Positions 9,618-19,308 are shown, counted from the first letter of the stretch. The stretch is 64,000 nt of DNA from Aquaspirillum serpens DSM 68 (GCF_000420525.1 NZ_ATVC01000005.1:1-64000), one strand, 5' to 3'. Numbers and translations: made by a program. The notes: a model not told the origin generated them from the letters alone.

Positions 9618-9646
9618 AACACGGCACAGCTTTGTGCCGTGTTTTT
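9618..9646 (+). terminator. Intrinsic terminator/attenuator after the TonB receptor
   Basis: AACACGGCACA (9618-9628) and TGTGCCGTGTT (9633-9643) form a perfect 11-bp stem with a GCTT loop, followed by TTT. It lies between the receptor and the hydroxylase, so it may limit downstream transcription. Confidence 0.8.
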
Positions 9647-9668
9647 CATATACCAGAAAGGTCATATT

Positions 9669-10349
9669 ATGTTGCTCCATATTCCTGAAGTGCTCAGTGG
9701 TGAATCGCTACAACAGGTGCAACAGCTATTGGAACAAGCGGAATGGGTCGATGGTAAGGTCACCGCTGGCACCCAATCGGCCCAAGTCAAAAACAATATG
9801 CAGTTACCGGAGGATAGCCCCGCCGCCCAAGCCGCCGGCCATATTATTTTGACGGCTTTGGGTCATCACCCCATTTTTATGTCGGCTGCCTTGCCAAAAC
9901 GGGTGTTTCCGCCACTGTTTAATTGTTATCAAGGTGGGATGGCCTTTGGCAATCATGTTGATAATTCTGTCCGCACCATTGCCCGCACTGGCGAGCATAT
10001 TCGTACCGATGTGTCGTGCACTTTGTTCTTGGCCGAGCCCGACAGCTATGAAGGCGGAGAATTGATTGTTGAAGACACCTATGGCGTGCATTCGGTGAAG
10101 CTACCCGCCGGCCATGCAGTGATTTATCCATCAACGAGTCTGCATCGGGTCGAGCCGGTTACCAAAGGCGCCCGCGTGGCTTCTTTCTTTTGGCTGCAAT
10201 CGATGATTCGTGATGACAGTAAACGGGCACTGTTGTTTGATATGGATATGAACATCATGCGCTTGCGTGAAACCTACGGCGACCAAGAAACCATCATCGG
10301 CCTTACTGCGACTTATCATAATCTGGTGCGGATGTGGGCGGAGATTTAA
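9669..10349 (+). CDS. piuC: PKHD-type Fe(II)/2-oxoglutarate hydroxylase (PiuC/YbiX family)
   Basis: A 226-residue Fe(II)- and 2-oxoglutarate-dependent dioxygenase of the PiuC/YbiX family. These genes usually accompany Fiu/PiuA-type TonB receptors and are iron-regulated. Their physiological substrate is not established. Visible iron ligands are the HVD triad start in [10 protein letters not shown] (about residues 95-105) and the distal His in SLHRVEPV (about 158). [13 protein letters not shown] is also typical. The start is the ATG at 9669 ([11 protein letters not shown]), preceded by GAAAGG. The frame extends to 9639 but that region is the terminator hairpin. Confidence 0.92.
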   Translation: MLLHIPEVLSGESLQQVQQLLEQAEWVDGKVTAGTQSAQVKNNMQLPEDSPAAQAAGHIILTALGHHPIFMSAALPKRVFPPLFNCYQGGMAFGNHVDNSVRTIARTGEHIRTDVSCTLFLAEPDSYEGGELIVEDTYGVHSVKLPAGHAVIYPSTSLHRVEPVTKGARVASFFWLQSMIRDDSKRALLFDMDMNIMRLRETYGDQETIIGLTATYHNLVRMWAEI

Positions 10350-10415
10350 CGCGACTCGCGAACTGACAAGCGGGCGGTGTATAGTGATGGGTTTCCTGTA
10401 CTGCTGGCTTTGGAC

Positions 10416-13244
10416 ATGACCGACTTTATCCGTATTCGTGGTGCGCGTACGCACAATCTGAAAAATGTTGACTTGGACTTGCCGCGTCACCAGCTGATTG
10501 TGATGACGGGTCTTTCTGGCTCGGGCAAATCTTCGCTCGCTTTTGATACGCTCTATGCCGAGGGCCAGCGCCGTTATGTCGAATCCCTCTCGGCTTATGC
10601 CCGTCAATTCCTGCAAATGATGGAAAAGCCGGATGTCGATTTGATTGAAGGTCTATCGCCGGCCATTTCAATTGAACAAAAAGCCACCAGCCACAACCCC
10701 CGCTCAACCGTCGGCACCGTTACTGAAATTCACGATTACCTGCGCCTGTTATTTGCCCGTGTGGGTACGCCAATCTGCCCCGATCATGGCCAGCCGCTGG
10801 CCTCACAAACCGTGAGCCAAATGGTCGATCATGTCTTGTCCTTACCCGAAGACACCAAACTGATGGTTTTGGCACCGGTGGTGATGGGGAAAAAAGGCGA
10901 GAATCACGATTTATTTGAAGAATTACGCGCCCAAGGCTTTGTTCGAGTGCGGGTTGATGGTGAAGTTTATGACATCGACGCCATCCCCAAACTGGAAAAA
11001 AACCGCAAACACACCATTGAAGTGGTGATTGATCGTTTAAAAGTCCGTGCCGATAATCAGCAACGGTTGGCAGAATCGTTTGAAACAGCACTTGGTCATG
11101 CCGAAGGGCGGGCGATTGCTGTGGAAATGGATAGCGGTAAAGAACACTGGTTCTCTGCCAAGTTTGCCTGTCCGGTGTGCAGTTATTCCTTACCAGAATT
11201 AGAACCGCGCTTATTCAGCTTTAACAATCCAATGGGGGCATGTCCCAGTTGCGATGGGCTGGGGCATATGAGTTTTTTTGATCCAAAACGGATTGTTGCC
11301 CATCCTAGTCTTAGCTTAGCCGCCGGTGCTATTAAGGGATGGGACCGCCGCAACCAATTTTATTTTCAGATGCTACAAAATCTGGCTGAACACTATCAGT
11401 TTGATTTAGAAACCGCATTTGAAGACCTGCCAGAAGCGGTACAACAGGTGGTGCTGTATGGTTCTGGGCACGAGGAAATTGCGTTTACCTATCTCAATGA
11501 ACGTGGCACGCGTTTTTCTCGCAGCCATCCGTTTGAAGGGATTGTCTCTAACTTCGAGCGGCGCTATCGCGAAACCGAATCCAGCGCGGTGCGTGAAGAA
11601 CTCGCCAAATATCAAAACAGCCAAGTATGTCCAAGCTGCCAAGGGTCGCGGTTACGCAAAGAGGCACGATACGTCGAAGTCGGCGGCCAGACCTTACATC
11701 ACATCAACCAATGGCCGTTAAAAAATACCCTCGCTTGGTTTGAACAGTTGCAGCTTGTCGGCCACAAACAAACCATTGCCAGCAAAATCGTCAAAGAAAT
11801 TGCCGACCGCCTAGGATTCTTGGTGAATGTCGGTCTCGATTATTTATCACTCGAACGCTCCGCCGACACCTTATCCGGCGGTGAAGCCCAACGCATTCGC
11901 CTCGCCAGCCAAATTGGTTCGGGATTAACGGGGGTGATGTATGTGTTGGATGAACCTTCGATTGGTTTACATCAACGAGATAATGACCGTCTGTTAACAA
12001 CGTTGATGCGGCTGCGCGATTTAGGTAACAGCGTGATTGTGGTTGAGCATGACGAAGACGCAATTCGGGCGGCTGATTTTGTGGTGGATATGGGGCCTGG
12101 TGCTGGTGAACATGGTGGAAAAATTTTAGTGGCTGGCAAACCAGAAACGGTTGCCAACCACCCGGACTCCATCACCGGCGCTTTTTTATCCGGTCGGCGC
12201 AGTATTCCCACGCCGACTGACCGCCGCGCCCCCAGCGATAAAGTATTAAAAATTCATGGCGCCAGCGGCAATAACTTAAAACAGGTTGACCTGACCTTGC
12301 CGGTGGGGTTGTTTGTCTGTGTGACCGGTGTATCGGGGTCTGGCAAATCGACGCTGATCAACGATACGCTCTATCACGCTGTCGCACATCATCTTCACAA
12401 TAGCCAAACCGAAGCCGCACCGTATCAAGACATCACGGGCTTAGAGCATTTTGATAAGGTCATTAACGTTGACCAATCACCAATTGGCCGCACGCCGCGT
12501 TCCAATCCCGCCACCTACACCGGTTTATTTACCCCAATTCGGGAATTGTTTGCTGGTGTACCCATGAGCCGCGAGCGTGGCTATGGCCCTGGCCGCTTCT
12601 CATTTAATGTCAAAGGTGGACGTTGCGAAGCGTGCCAAGGCGATGGTGTCTTGCGTGTGGAAATGCACTTCTTACCCGATATCTATGTCCCTTGTGATGT
12701 CTGTCATGGTAAACGCTACAACCGTGAAACATTAGATGTGCAATATAAAGGCAAAACGATTGATGAAGTGTTGCAAATGACAGTGGAACAGGCGCTGGCT
12801 TTTTTTGCGGCTGTGCCGACTGTCGCTCGTAAACTACAGACTTTAATGGATGTCGGTTTGGGCTATATCCGGCTGGGACAATCTGCCACCACCCTATCCG
12901 GCGGCGAGGCGCAACGGGTTAAGTTGGCATTGGAACTCTCGAAACGCGATACCGGTCGAACGCTGTATATCTTGGATGAGCCCACCACCGGCTTGCATTT
13001 CCACGATATCGATTTATTGCTCAAGGTTCTGCATCGTTTGCGTGAACATGGCAACACGGTGTTGGTGATTGAGCATAATTTGGATGTGATTAAAACTGCC
13101 GACTGGATTATCGATCTTGGGCCAGAAGGGGGTGCTGGAGGGGGGATGATTCTCGCCAATGGTACACCAGAACAGGTCGCCGCCATGAACAACAGCCACA
13201 CCGGCCGCTATTTGGCAAAAGTCTTAGGCATGGCAACACCCTAA
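10416..13244 (+). CDS. uvrA: Excinuclease ABC subunit A
   Basis: The damage-recognition ATPase of nucleotide excision repair. It loads UvrB at lesions. The protein is 942 residues with two ABC modules: Walker A motifs GLSGSGKSS (about 30) and GVSGSGKST (near 640), and signature motifs [12 protein letters not shown] and [12 protein letters not shown]. Zinc-finger cysteines are seen in CPVCSY...CPSC and in CEACQG...CDVCHG. The frame begins at 10377 but the conserved start is [15 protein letters not shown] at 10416. I looked for a LexA box immediately upstream and saw no convincing CTG-N10-CAG element. Confidence 0.97.
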   Translation: MTDFIRIRGARTHNLKNVDLDLPRHQLIVMTGLSGSGKSSLAFDTLYAEGQRRYVESLSAYARQFLQMMEKPDVDLIEGLSPAISIEQKATSHNPRSTVGTVTEIHDYLRLLFARVGTPICPDHGQPLASQTVSQMVDHVLSLPEDTKLMVLAPVVMGKKGENHDLFEELRAQGFVRVRVDGEVYDIDAIPKLEKNRKHTIEVVIDRLKVRADNQQRLAESFETALGHAEGRAIAVEMDSGKEHWFSAKFACPVCSYSLPELEPRLFSFNNPMGACPSCDGLGHMSFFDPKRIVAHPSLSLAAGAIKGWDRRNQFYFQMLQNLAEHYQFDLETAFEDLPEAVQQVVLYGSGHEEIAFTYLNERGTRFSRSHPFEGIVSNFERRYRETESSAVREELAKYQNSQVCPSCQGSRLRKEARYVEVGGQTLHHINQWPLKNTLAWFEQLQLVGHKQTIASKIVKEIADRLGFLVNVGLDYLSLERSADTLSGGEAQRIRLASQIGSGLTGVMYVLDEPSIGLHQRDNDRLLTTLMRLRDLGNSVIVVEHDEDAIRAADFVVDMGPGAGEHGGKILVAGKPETVANHPDSITGAFLSGRRSIPTPTDRRAPSDKVLKIHGASGNNLKQVDLTLPVGLFVCVTGVSGSGKSTLINDTLYHAVAHHLHNSQTEAAPYQDITGLEHFDKVINVDQSPIGRTPRSNPATYTGLFTPIRELFAGVPMSRERGYGPGRFSFNVKGGRCEACQGDGVLRVEMHFLPDIYVPCDVCHGKRYNRETLDVQYKGKTIDEVLQMTVEQALAFFAAVPTVARKLQTLMDVGLGYIRLGQSATTLSGGEAQRVKLALELSKRDTGRTLYILDEPTTGLHFHDIDLLLKVLHRLREHGNTVLVIEHNLDVIKTADWIIDLGPEGGAGGGMILANGTPEQVAAMNNSHTGRYLAKVLGMATP

Positions 13245-13259
13245 TTTTAGAAAACTATC

Positions 13260-14705
13260 ATGGCTCAATTTATCAACCGTTTTGCCCGCCTGCCAGACGC
13301 CTTGTTTGCGCGGGTGAAAGCCACGCCACTCTCGGACAGTCGGTTGCTGCTATGGAATCAAGCGCTGGCACAACAACTGCAAATAGAAGCGTGGCAACAA
13401 CAACCGGCAACCCTCGCCGCATTAGCTGGAGACGGCCATCTTGTTGGCAGTGAGCCGCTGGCCGCTTTATATGCAGGTCATCAATTTGGGGTGTATGTGC
13501 CACAACTTGGCGATGGCCGCGCATTATGGCTTGGCGAATTGGCTGTCGCCGATGGGCAGTGTGCTGAGTTACAACTCAAAGGCGCCGGCCCTACGCCATT
13601 TTCTCGCGGTGCCGATGGTCGAGCGGTGTTGCGTTCCAGCGTCCGCGAATATCTGGCCTCGGAAGCGATGCACGGTTTAGGCATTCCCACTACCCGCGCC
13701 CTTGCCTTATTTGCCTCGTCCCAGTTGGCACGGCGTGAGCGTTGGGAACCCACTGCGGTGGTGTGCCGCGTCGCACCGACGTTTATCCGCTTTGGCTCAT
13801 TTGAAGTGTTGTACTGGCGTGGTGAAACTGCTTTATTAAAAACCTTAGCCGATTTTGTCATTGAACAAAGTTATCCCGACTGTCAATCGGCTCCCAATCC
13901 GTATCAAGCCCTGTTGCAATGCGTGGTATTGCGCACAGCAGAGCTGATGGCCGCATGGCAAGCGGTGGGGTTTGTGCATGGGGTAATGAATAGCGACAAT
14001 ATGTCGATTGCTGGGCTGACGTTGGATTATGGGCCATATGGTTTTCTCGACCGCTATGTACCCGATCAGGTATTCAATCACTCCGACGATCATGGGCGCT
14101 ATGCTTTCTCACAACAACCGCGCATTGGCCTGTGGAATTTATATTGTCTTGGTCAAGCTTTAATCGATCTGATCGGTAAGGACACCACGCTGGCGGTACT
14201 CGGACAATATGAAGCGCATTATCAACAGGCTTGGCAACAGAATATGGCCGCCAAATTGGGATTAAGTGAATGGCAACCCGACGATGCCGCTTTAGTTGAG
14301 GCATGGCTGGCTTTATTAGCCGAGCAAGGGGCAGACTACACCCGTGCCCACCGCCTGTTGGCTTATTTCTCCAGCACCGAAGCCGCCGGCCCAGTTCGCG
14401 ATGAATTTGTCGATCGAGCTGCGTTTGACCAATGGGCACAGCGCTATCAGCAACGCTTACAACAACAGGCCTTATCTGATGCCGAGCGGCAAACGATGAT
14501 GCTGGCGGTGAATCCCAAATATATCCTGCGCAACTACATGGCAGAACACGCCATCCAGCAGCTAGAACAACATCAAGACGACAGCGAGTTACAACGCCTC
14601 GCCCATCTGTTACAACAACCCTACGCTGAACAAGAAGAATACGAAGCCTATTTCGCCCATCCACCAGCATGGGCGGAGGGCATCCATCTCAGTTGTTCAT
14701 CCTAA
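13260..14705 (+). CDS. selO: Protein adenylyltransferase SelO (YdiU/UPF0061)
   Basis: A 481-residue pseudokinase-fold enzyme that transfers AMP from ATP to Ser/Thr/Tyr of target proteins (AMPylation), linked to redox stress in E. coli. Conserved segments include GHQFGVYVPQLGDGRA, LQLKGAGPTPFSRGADGRAV, RSSVREYLASEAM and the catalytic HGVMNSDNMSIAGLTLDYGP region, with NPKYILRNY near the C terminus. It ends in SCSS, the Cys-containing tail seen in bacterial YdiU/SelO proteins. It begins 15 bases after uvrA and is probably co-transcribed with it. Confidence 0.95.
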   Translation: MAQFINRFARLPDALFARVKATPLSDSRLLLWNQALAQQLQIEAWQQQPATLAALAGDGHLVGSEPLAALYAGHQFGVYVPQLGDGRALWLGELAVADGQCAELQLKGAGPTPFSRGADGRAVLRSSVREYLASEAMHGLGIPTTRALALFASSQLARRERWEPTAVVCRVAPTFIRFGSFEVLYWRGETALLKTLADFVIEQSYPDCQSAPNPYQALLQCVVLRTAELMAAWQAVGFVHGVMNSDNMSIAGLTLDYGPYGFLDRYVPDQVFNHSDDHGRYAFSQQPRIGLWNLYCLGQALIDLIGKDTTLAVLGQYEAHYQQAWQQNMAAKLGLSEWQPDDAALVEAWLALLAEQGADYTRAHRLLAYFSSTEAAGPVRDEFVDRAAFDQWAQRYQQRLQQQALSDAERQTMMLAVNPKYILRNYMAEHAIQQLEQHQDDSELQRLAHLLQQPYAEQEEYEAYFAHPPAWAEGIHLSCSS

Positions 14706-14741
14706 ACACTGCGCCCACCTGCCCCCTCGGGGCAGAACACA

Positions 14742-15503
14742 CTATTTGCTGAGGGGTGCCAGTTGGAGGTAAGGCGAGGTTGGCGCGTAGGCAGGCTGAT
14801 CACCAGCAGTGGAGACACGATGTAGAGACAATAAGGTGTAATGACCGATATTGCCCTTTTCAATCGCCATCTGTTGCCACTGTTCGCCATCAAATAGCGC
14901 AATGCTGTTGCCATGTTCCATCTTCGGGCATTCATCGGCTAAACAGAGGGAATAGCGGGTAAAGCGTGCCGCACCTTCAACCCGTCCATCAGGTAAAAAG
15001 CGGACTTGCTGTGGTGTCGCTTGACCGGAGGGGGTCAGGACACGATAGTAACCTTGGAACCACATTTGATTGAGCAAGCTGCGAAACGGCGATGCCTCGT
15101 CCGGACTGACTTTCATAAACAAGGCATTATCTCGTAGGCGTTGATACTTGCCATTCGCCAGAGGGATAAAGACTTCTTGTGGATGTTCACCCATCGCCGA
15201 CACGGTAACGCGACCACTGAAATCACGTTGGTAAGCCAAGCTAAGATTGTGTTTGGCGGTACTCAACAACACTTGTGGCGCGGACGGATGGAAACGCAGC
15301 TCTAGTGTTTCGTGAACAGGCAGCGTGCCTTGTAGCGTTTTCGCTGTGGATAAGGTTTCAAGTGCCGATTCATTGATCCACACCCCGCGCTCACCCTGTA
15401 TTTTTACTTGTTGTGTAGCCAGCGGGGTGGTACACGCGCCCAACGTCAAGCCCATCATCGTTGCGGTCATCGTGGTTTGCCACATGCGTTTTGACATGAC
15501 CAT
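14742..15503 (-). CDS. Predicted lipoprotein of unknown function
   Basis: I do not recognise the family. The mature sequence is about 230 residues, mixed beta-like and without membrane segments. A lipoprotein signal is clear: MSKRMWQTTMTATMMGLTLGAC with lipobox LGAC followed by TTPLATQQ, so the product should be lipidated at Cys and sit in an envelope membrane. The frame extends upstream to 15581 but AAGGAAAA precedes the ATG at 15503, which gives a normal lipoprotein signal. Two further Cys (CLADEC) could form a disulfide. It is convergent with selO and follows phaM on the same strand. Confidence 0.75.
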   Translation of the reverse strand: MVMSKRMWQTTMTATMMGLTLGACTTPLATQQVKIQGERGVWINESALETLSTAKTLQGTLPVHETLELRFHPSAPQVLLSTAKHNLSLAYQRDFSGRVTVSAMGEHPQEVFIPLANGKYQRLRDNALFMKVSPDEASPFRSLLNQMWFQGYYRVLTPSGQATPQQVRFLPDGRVEGAARFTRYSLCLADECPKMEHGNSIALFDGEQWQQMAIEKGNIGHYTLLSLHRVSTAGDQPAYAPTSPYLQLAPLSK

Positions 15504-15588
15504 CTTATTTTTTTCCTTGGCAAAGAAGCAATAGGCGAAGATTAACAGACTTGGCGCTGTCGTACAGCCGCTTTGCAGCATAGATGAC

Positions 15589-15846
15589 TTAGCTATTGTC
15601 CTTCGGTTTCAGTGCCGCCAACGCATTGCGTTGCGCTTCTAAGGCACGAACCTGCATGGTAATCATGCCCAAATTCATGGTCAGCCAATTTTCAATCACG
15701 CGCAATTCAGCCAACTTACGATCTAATTCCGCTTCGTTCATCGGTGGCATGAATTGTTGTAAGGCTTGTAAAGGATTGACCGTGCCACCCGGCCAAAATT
15801 GACGCAACAGGGCAAAGGGATCGGTTGGGTTGAAGTCTTGACTCAT
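15589..15846 (-). CDS. phaM: PhaM-family polyhydroxyalkanoate granule regulatory protein
   Basis: A short (85-residue) protein with the PhaM core: DPFALLRQFWPGG near the N terminus and a helical segment LDRKLAELRVIENWLTMN, then LEAQRNALAALK. In Cupriavidus necator PhaM binds and activates PHA synthase PhaC and tethers granules to the nucleoid through a long basic tail. Here the basic C-terminal tail is absent, so only the synthase-binding part appears to be present. It sits 89 bases downstream of phaB on the same strand. GAGG precedes the ATG. The PHA synthase gene is not in this window. Confidence 0.82.
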   Translation of the reverse strand: MSQDFNPTDPFALLRQFWPGGTVNPLQALQQFMPPMNEAELDRKLAELRVIENWLTMNLGMITMQVRALEAQRNALAALKPKDNS

Positions 15847-15869
15847 ACTATCCTCGGCTCACATGAGGT

Positions 15870-15909
15870 TAAAAAAAGCGCATGCTGAGACATACTCTAA
15901 CACGCGCTT
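15870..15909 (-). terminator. Weak terminator-like hairpin after phaB
   Basis: AAGCGC (15876-15881) and GCGCTT (15904-15909) can pair across a 22-base loop, and the adjacent A run becomes a T tract on the minus strand. The stem is short, so read-through into phaM is likely. Confidence 0.35.
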
Positions 15910-15935
15910 GTCATTCACAGGAAAAGGTGAGACAG

Positions 15936-16673
15936 TTACATCATGTGTTGACCGCCGTTGATGGCTACGTTAGCACCGGTCATAAAGCCCGCTGCATCAG
16001 AGGCCATATAAGTAACCAAAGAAGCGATTTCTTCTGGTTTACCGAGGCGACCGACTGGGATATTGGCAATGATTTTATTGCGTACTTCTTCCGGTACTGC
16101 CATCACCATCTCAGTGGCAATATACCCTGGGCTGATGGTATTGACGGTTACGCCTTTTTTCGCCACTTCTTGCGCCAAGGCCATCGTAAAACCGTGCATA
16201 CCGGCTTTAGCAGCAGAATAGTTGGTTTGACCAAATTGACCTTTTTGGCCATTGATAGAAGAAATATTGATCACACGGCCAAAACCACGCTCAACCATTC
16301 CATCCACAATCGGTTTACAGATATTGAACAGTGAATCCAGATTGGTGCGAATCACCGCATCCCAGCTGTCCTTATCCATCCGCTTAAATGTGCCATCGCG
16401 AGTAATGCCAGCATTATTCACCAACACATCAATCGCGCCGACTTCGGCTTGCACTTTTGCCACCATCTCAGCACATGACGAGAAATCGCCAACATCACAC
16501 TGATAGGCGTGGAATTGGTATCCCTGTTCTTTCATGTTTGCCAACCAATCCTGTTCTTTGCCAGGACGGCTGAATGTTGTCACGACGGTCATTCCAGCAT
16601 CAGCCAGCATTTTACAAATTGCTGTTCCAATGCCACCCATGCCACCTGTTACAAGTGCGATACGTTGAGTCAT
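15936..16673 (-). CDS. phaB: Acetoacetyl-CoA reductase (PHB synthesis)
   Basis: NADPH-dependent reduction of acetoacetyl-CoA to (R)-3-hydroxybutyryl-CoA, the monomer for polyhydroxybutyrate. A 245-residue short-chain dehydrogenase: cofactor motif TGGMGGIG (about 8-15), NNAGITRDGTF, catalytic Ser in NISSINGQKGQFGQ and YSAAK with catalytic Tyr/Lys, then PGYIATEMV. The INGQKGQFGQTNYSAAKAG stretch separates PhaB from FabG-type reductases. Followed by phaM. The 366-base upstream region carries inverted repeats that may be operators. Confidence 0.95.
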   Translation of the reverse strand: MTQRIALVTGGMGGIGTAICKMLADAGMTVVTTFSRPGKEQDWLANMKEQGYQFHAYQCDVGDFSSCAEMVAKVQAEVGAIDVLVNNAGITRDGTFKRMDKDSWDAVIRTNLDSLFNICKPIVDGMVERGFGRVINISSINGQKGQFGQTNYSAAKAGMHGFTMALAQEVAKKGVTVNTISPGYIATEMVMAVPEEVRNKIIANIPVGRLGKPEEIASLVTYMASDAAGFMTGANVAINGGQHMM

Positions 16674-16758
16674 GACTCCCCCTTTATGGTTTTTGTGTGT
16701 CTTAACATCCTGCTTGCAGCAGTTTCGCTAGCTTGTTTATGCCCATTTTTGGGCCAAT

Positions 16759-16776
16759 TCGTACAATTCAGTACGA
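16759..16776. promoter_or_regulatory. Inverted repeat upstream of phaB
   Basis: TCGTAC (16759-16764) and GTACGA (16771-16776) flank a 6-base spacer AATTCA, about 86 bases upstream of the phaB start. The string CGTACAATTCA recurs at the second palindrome near 16955. Possible operator; regulator unknown. Confidence 0.35.
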
Positions 16777-16933
16777 TCGACAAGATTTGAGACTCGCCCC
16801 GCTTGGGTTCACGGGACAGGTCAGATTCAATAGGGTCAATGGTTTTAAAGCCGTATAGCTTAACTTGGTATTGTTAACTTAGCATGAAAGCTGCATGCAA
16901 CAACAGTTCCACTAGGCGGTAATGTCGCGAAAA

Positions 16934-16959
16934 TGTACGTTTTGTTGCAAAAACGTACA
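16934..16959. promoter_or_regulatory. 10-bp perfect inverted repeat upstream of phaB
   Basis: TGTACGTTTT (16934-16943) and AAAACGTACA (16950-16959) are perfect inverted copies with a 6-base spacer. It lies between the gdx terminator and phaB. There is no following T tract on either side, so a protein-binding site is more likely than a terminator. Nothing else in 16674-17039 looks coding. Confidence 0.45.
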
Positions 16960-16965
16960 ATTCAA

Positions 16966-17005
16966 CACAAAAAAAACCTACTGCCAGCAACGGAGCAGTA
17001 GGTTT
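16966..17005 (-). terminator. Terminator of the glycosyltransferase-gdx unit
   Basis: AAACCTACTG (16974-16983) pairs with CAGTAGGTTT (16996-17005). The A run at 16969-16976 gives a T tract on the minus strand, downstream of the SMR gene. Confidence 0.8.
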
Positions 17006-17039
17006 AGATAGAATTAAATCATTTTGGCAAAAAACAGAC

Positions 17040-17363
17040 TTACTCGCTATGAGACAACTTTAAGCCAACAATCCCAATCACAATGCAGAGCACAGACAGA
17101 ATCCGCCACAGATTGGCACTGTCTTTAAATAAAGCGATGCCAACAATAAATGCCCCTACTGCACCAATTCCGGTCCAGATCGCATAGGCAGTGCCAATTG
17201 GAATGGTGCGTTGAGCTAACCACAAAAAATAGCCACTGGCAGTCATTGCCGCAACCGCAAAGCCGATCCACGGCCATTTATATGGCGTGGTTTGCGACAA
17301 CTTTAAGCCCAACGGCCAACCAATTTCACACACGCCTGCCAACAACAAATAAATCCATGCCAT
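17040..17363 (-). CDS. gdx: SMR-family guanidinium exporter-like protein (Gdx/SugE)
   Basis: A 107-residue, four-helix inner-membrane protein of the small multidrug resistance family, acting as a dual-topology dimer that exchanges protons for cations. The Gdx/SugE subgroup is indicated by AGVCEIGWPLGLK, with Glu13 as the coupling residue, and GTAYAIWTGIGAVGA in helix 3; these features favour guanidinium over bulky drugs. It starts 8 bases after the glycosyltransferase stop, so it is probably co-transcribed with it. No guanidine riboswitch fits in that gap. Substrate is inferred. Confidence 0.85.
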   Translation of the reverse strand: MAWIYLLLAGVCEIGWPLGLKLSQTTPYKWPWIGFAVAAMTASGYFLWLAQRTIPIGTAYAIWTGIGAVGAFIVGIALFKDSANLWRILSVLCIVIGIVGLKLSHSE

Positions 17364-17371
17364 AAAACGAC

Positions 17372-19015
17372 CTATTGTTTTTTCAATAAAAAATAAAACT
17401 CTCGCCGCGAGCCAGGGCGATTACCTTGCCAGATAATTTGCCACTGAGGCGAGGGTTGATAGTCAGAACGGTAGTGCATCACCATCCGATACTGACACGC
17501 GGCGCCGGTGGTTTGTTCCGTCGGCAATAACCGAATACCCGCAAAGTAATACCACAACGCACGCTGCACATAATGAGTGGAGGCCGTGGCGACACAGTTG
17601 GCATCGGACGGAATCGCCGCTTGCATTGCCAACGCTGTTGAGCGATAGCTTTTTTGTGCATCAAACCACGGCAACCACAGCGTCATGCCTAATCCCCACA
17701 CCAAAGTTGCCCCTGCCGCCCAATTGGTCACCGCTTGGCGACCACGTACATGGCGGCGTGTAACAGCCCATAGCCATGTCAAGCTCGCTGCAATGCCCAA
17801 AATCAGAAAAGGCCAGTTAACGTGAGGCTGGTATGCCGGACTAAAGAAATGTGAACGCTCGGCTAATTTTGTTGGCCAGCCAAAATTCATTGCCCCCCAA
17901 CCCACCCACATAAACGCCCCCAACAGGCCAAAGGTCATCAACCCAAACCAATTAAGGAAAGAAGCCGCGCCACGCCGTAACGAATCCAACTCGCTGGCAG
18001 CCAAGATCACCAAGGGCAATAACAACGGCAAAGCCAACGCTTGGGTTTGACGAGGGGATAGGGTTAACAGGAATAGCAACACGGTGAAGAACAATAGCGA
18101 CAGCTGTGTCACAGGCTCATCTAAACGGTAACGGCGTTGCCACACCGCCCACGCCGCCAACGGCCACGCCGGCCACGTAAACCACGGGAAAAGTTTGAGG
18201 TAATAACCAAACTCGTGCAGGACATCTAAGCGGCCAAAACCGTTAAATGGCCCCAGCGCATGTTGCAACCACCATTGTTCAAATACTTCAGGACTGGCTT
18301 TGTGCAATAACAAAGGCCAACACAATAGCAATGGCAAGGCCACCACCGGCGCCACTAATAGGGTTTTGAGATATTCTTCGCCACGCCATGCTCTAAACGC
18401 AGGTAGCGTTAACGCCACCATCCAAATCAATGCCAGCTCTAACAAACTGGCGCACCACATAATCAATACACTCGCCAACCCCAGCCACAAACCGGCTAGC
18501 CAGCCCTGACGAATGCCGAGGGCGAGGGCATAAAAGCCAAGACAAAAACCGGTGAACAAGCCGACATCGGGTGATAACTCATGACCCCACGTCATTAAAC
18601 CTAGACAACCAATCAGGATCATCACCGCACTGCGGCCATGGCGACGCCCAATTAAATCGCGCCCAGCCAATCCGACACACCACAGCGCCAGCGACATCAA
18701 CAACGGTGTCGCAATCCGCGCTGCATCGTGGGCAGACAACAACCACGGTGACAATAACGAAACCAGTGATGCAGCCAACCAATGATAGAGCGGGGGCGTT
18801 TCTAAGTAAGGCACCCCGACAATGCTTGGTACCGACCAATTGCCCGTTTCTAACATCGACTGCACGATGCCGACCACATATGGTTCATTGGGGCGCCACG
18901 GATCGTGCCCCAAGATGCCGGGCCATAGCCAAACAAAACACAATAAAAGTAACAACCACGGTTTTTCTGTGGGTCGTTCGGCTTCGGGTGGGCGGGGAGG
19001 AGTGTAGGTCAACAT
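17372..19015 (-). CDS. ArnT/PMT-like membrane glycosyltransferase
   Basis: A 547-residue polytopic protein of the GT-C, PMT_2/ArnT-like superfamily, which use polyprenyl-phosphate sugars on the periplasmic side of the inner membrane. After the first membrane segment comes the acidic HDPWRPNEPYVVGIVQS loop, the usual position of the catalytic Asp/Glu. About ten to twelve further membrane segments follow, then a soluble C-terminal part from about residue 455. It lacks lipid A-modification neighbours (no arn genes), so whether it adds aminoarabinose or another sugar cannot be said. The downstream partner is an SMR transporter. Confidence 0.8.
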   Translation of the reverse strand: MLTYTPPRPPEAERPTEKPWLLLLLCFVWLWPGILGHDPWRPNEPYVVGIVQSMLETGNWSVPSIVGVPYLETPPLYHWLAASLVSLLSPWLLSAHDAARIATPLLMSLALWCVGLAGRDLIGRRHGRSAVMILIGCLGLMTWGHELSPDVGLFTGFCLGFYALALGIRQGWLAGLWLGLASVLIMWCASLLELALIWMVALTLPAFRAWRGEEYLKTLLVAPVVALPLLLCWPLLLHKASPEVFEQWWLQHALGPFNGFGRLDVLHEFGYYLKLFPWFTWPAWPLAAWAVWQRRYRLDEPVTQLSLLFFTVLLFLLTLSPRQTQALALPLLLPLVILAASELDSLRRGAASFLNWFGLMTFGLLGAFMWVGWGAMNFGWPTKLAERSHFFSPAYQPHVNWPFLILGIAASLTWLWAVTRRHVRGRQAVTNWAAGATLVWGLGMTLWLPWFDAQKSYRSTALAMQAAIPSDANCVATASTHYVQRALWYYFAGIRLLPTEQTTGAACQYRMVMHYRSDYQPSPQWQIIWQGNRPGSRREFYFLLKKQ

Positions 19016-19047
19016 AACAGCACCACGTGATCCAAAATGGACAGGCG

Positions 19048-19078
19048 AAAAAAAAGGCAGCCTGCGCTGCCTTTTTTT
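19048..19078. terminator. Strong bidirectional terminator downstream of rpmE
   Basis: GGCAGC (19056-19061) and GCTGCC (19066-19071) form a stem with CTGC loop, flanked by eight A on the left and seven T on the right. It ends rpmE on the minus strand and lies just upstream of the glycosyltransferase start. Confidence 0.85.
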
Positions 19079-19095
19079 GCGGAGACGCGCAGAAA

Positions 19096-19308
19096 TTAAC
19101 GCGCGAACTTGCCGAACTTCTGTTTGAACTTGTCGATACGACCTGCGGTGTCAACCACTTTCTGTTTGCCTGTGTAGAAAGGATGGCACTCGGAGCACAC
19201 TTCAACGTGGAAGCTTTCTTTGCTCATGGTCGATTTGGTCACAAAAGCGTTGCCGCAAGAGCAAGTCACTTTCAGATCGGTGTATTCAGGATGGATACCG
19301 GATTTCAT
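19096..19308 (-). CDS. rpmE: 50S ribosomal protein L31
   Basis: A 70-residue zinc-ribbon ribosomal protein of the 50S central protuberance. It is the zinc-containing C+ form: Cys in TCSCGNAF (16 and 18) and VCSECHPFY (38 and 41). It begins MKSGIHPEY, as in bacterial L31. In many proteobacteria a second, Cys-less L31 paralogue is under Zur control. None is seen here. Monocistronic, ended by a strong hairpin. Confidence 0.97.
   Translation of the reverse strand: MKSGIHPEYTDLKVTCSCGNAFVTKSTMSKESFHVEVCSECHPFYTGKQKVVDTAGRIDKFKQKFGKFAR

Noticed and set aside
10377-10415. LexA (SOS) box before uvrA
   Set aside because: No CTG-N10-CAG match of reasonable quality immediately upstream; regulation may lie farther away.
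17364-17371. Guanidine riboswitch ahead of gdx
   Set aside because: Only 8 bases separate gdx from the upstream gene, so no riboswitch can be present there.
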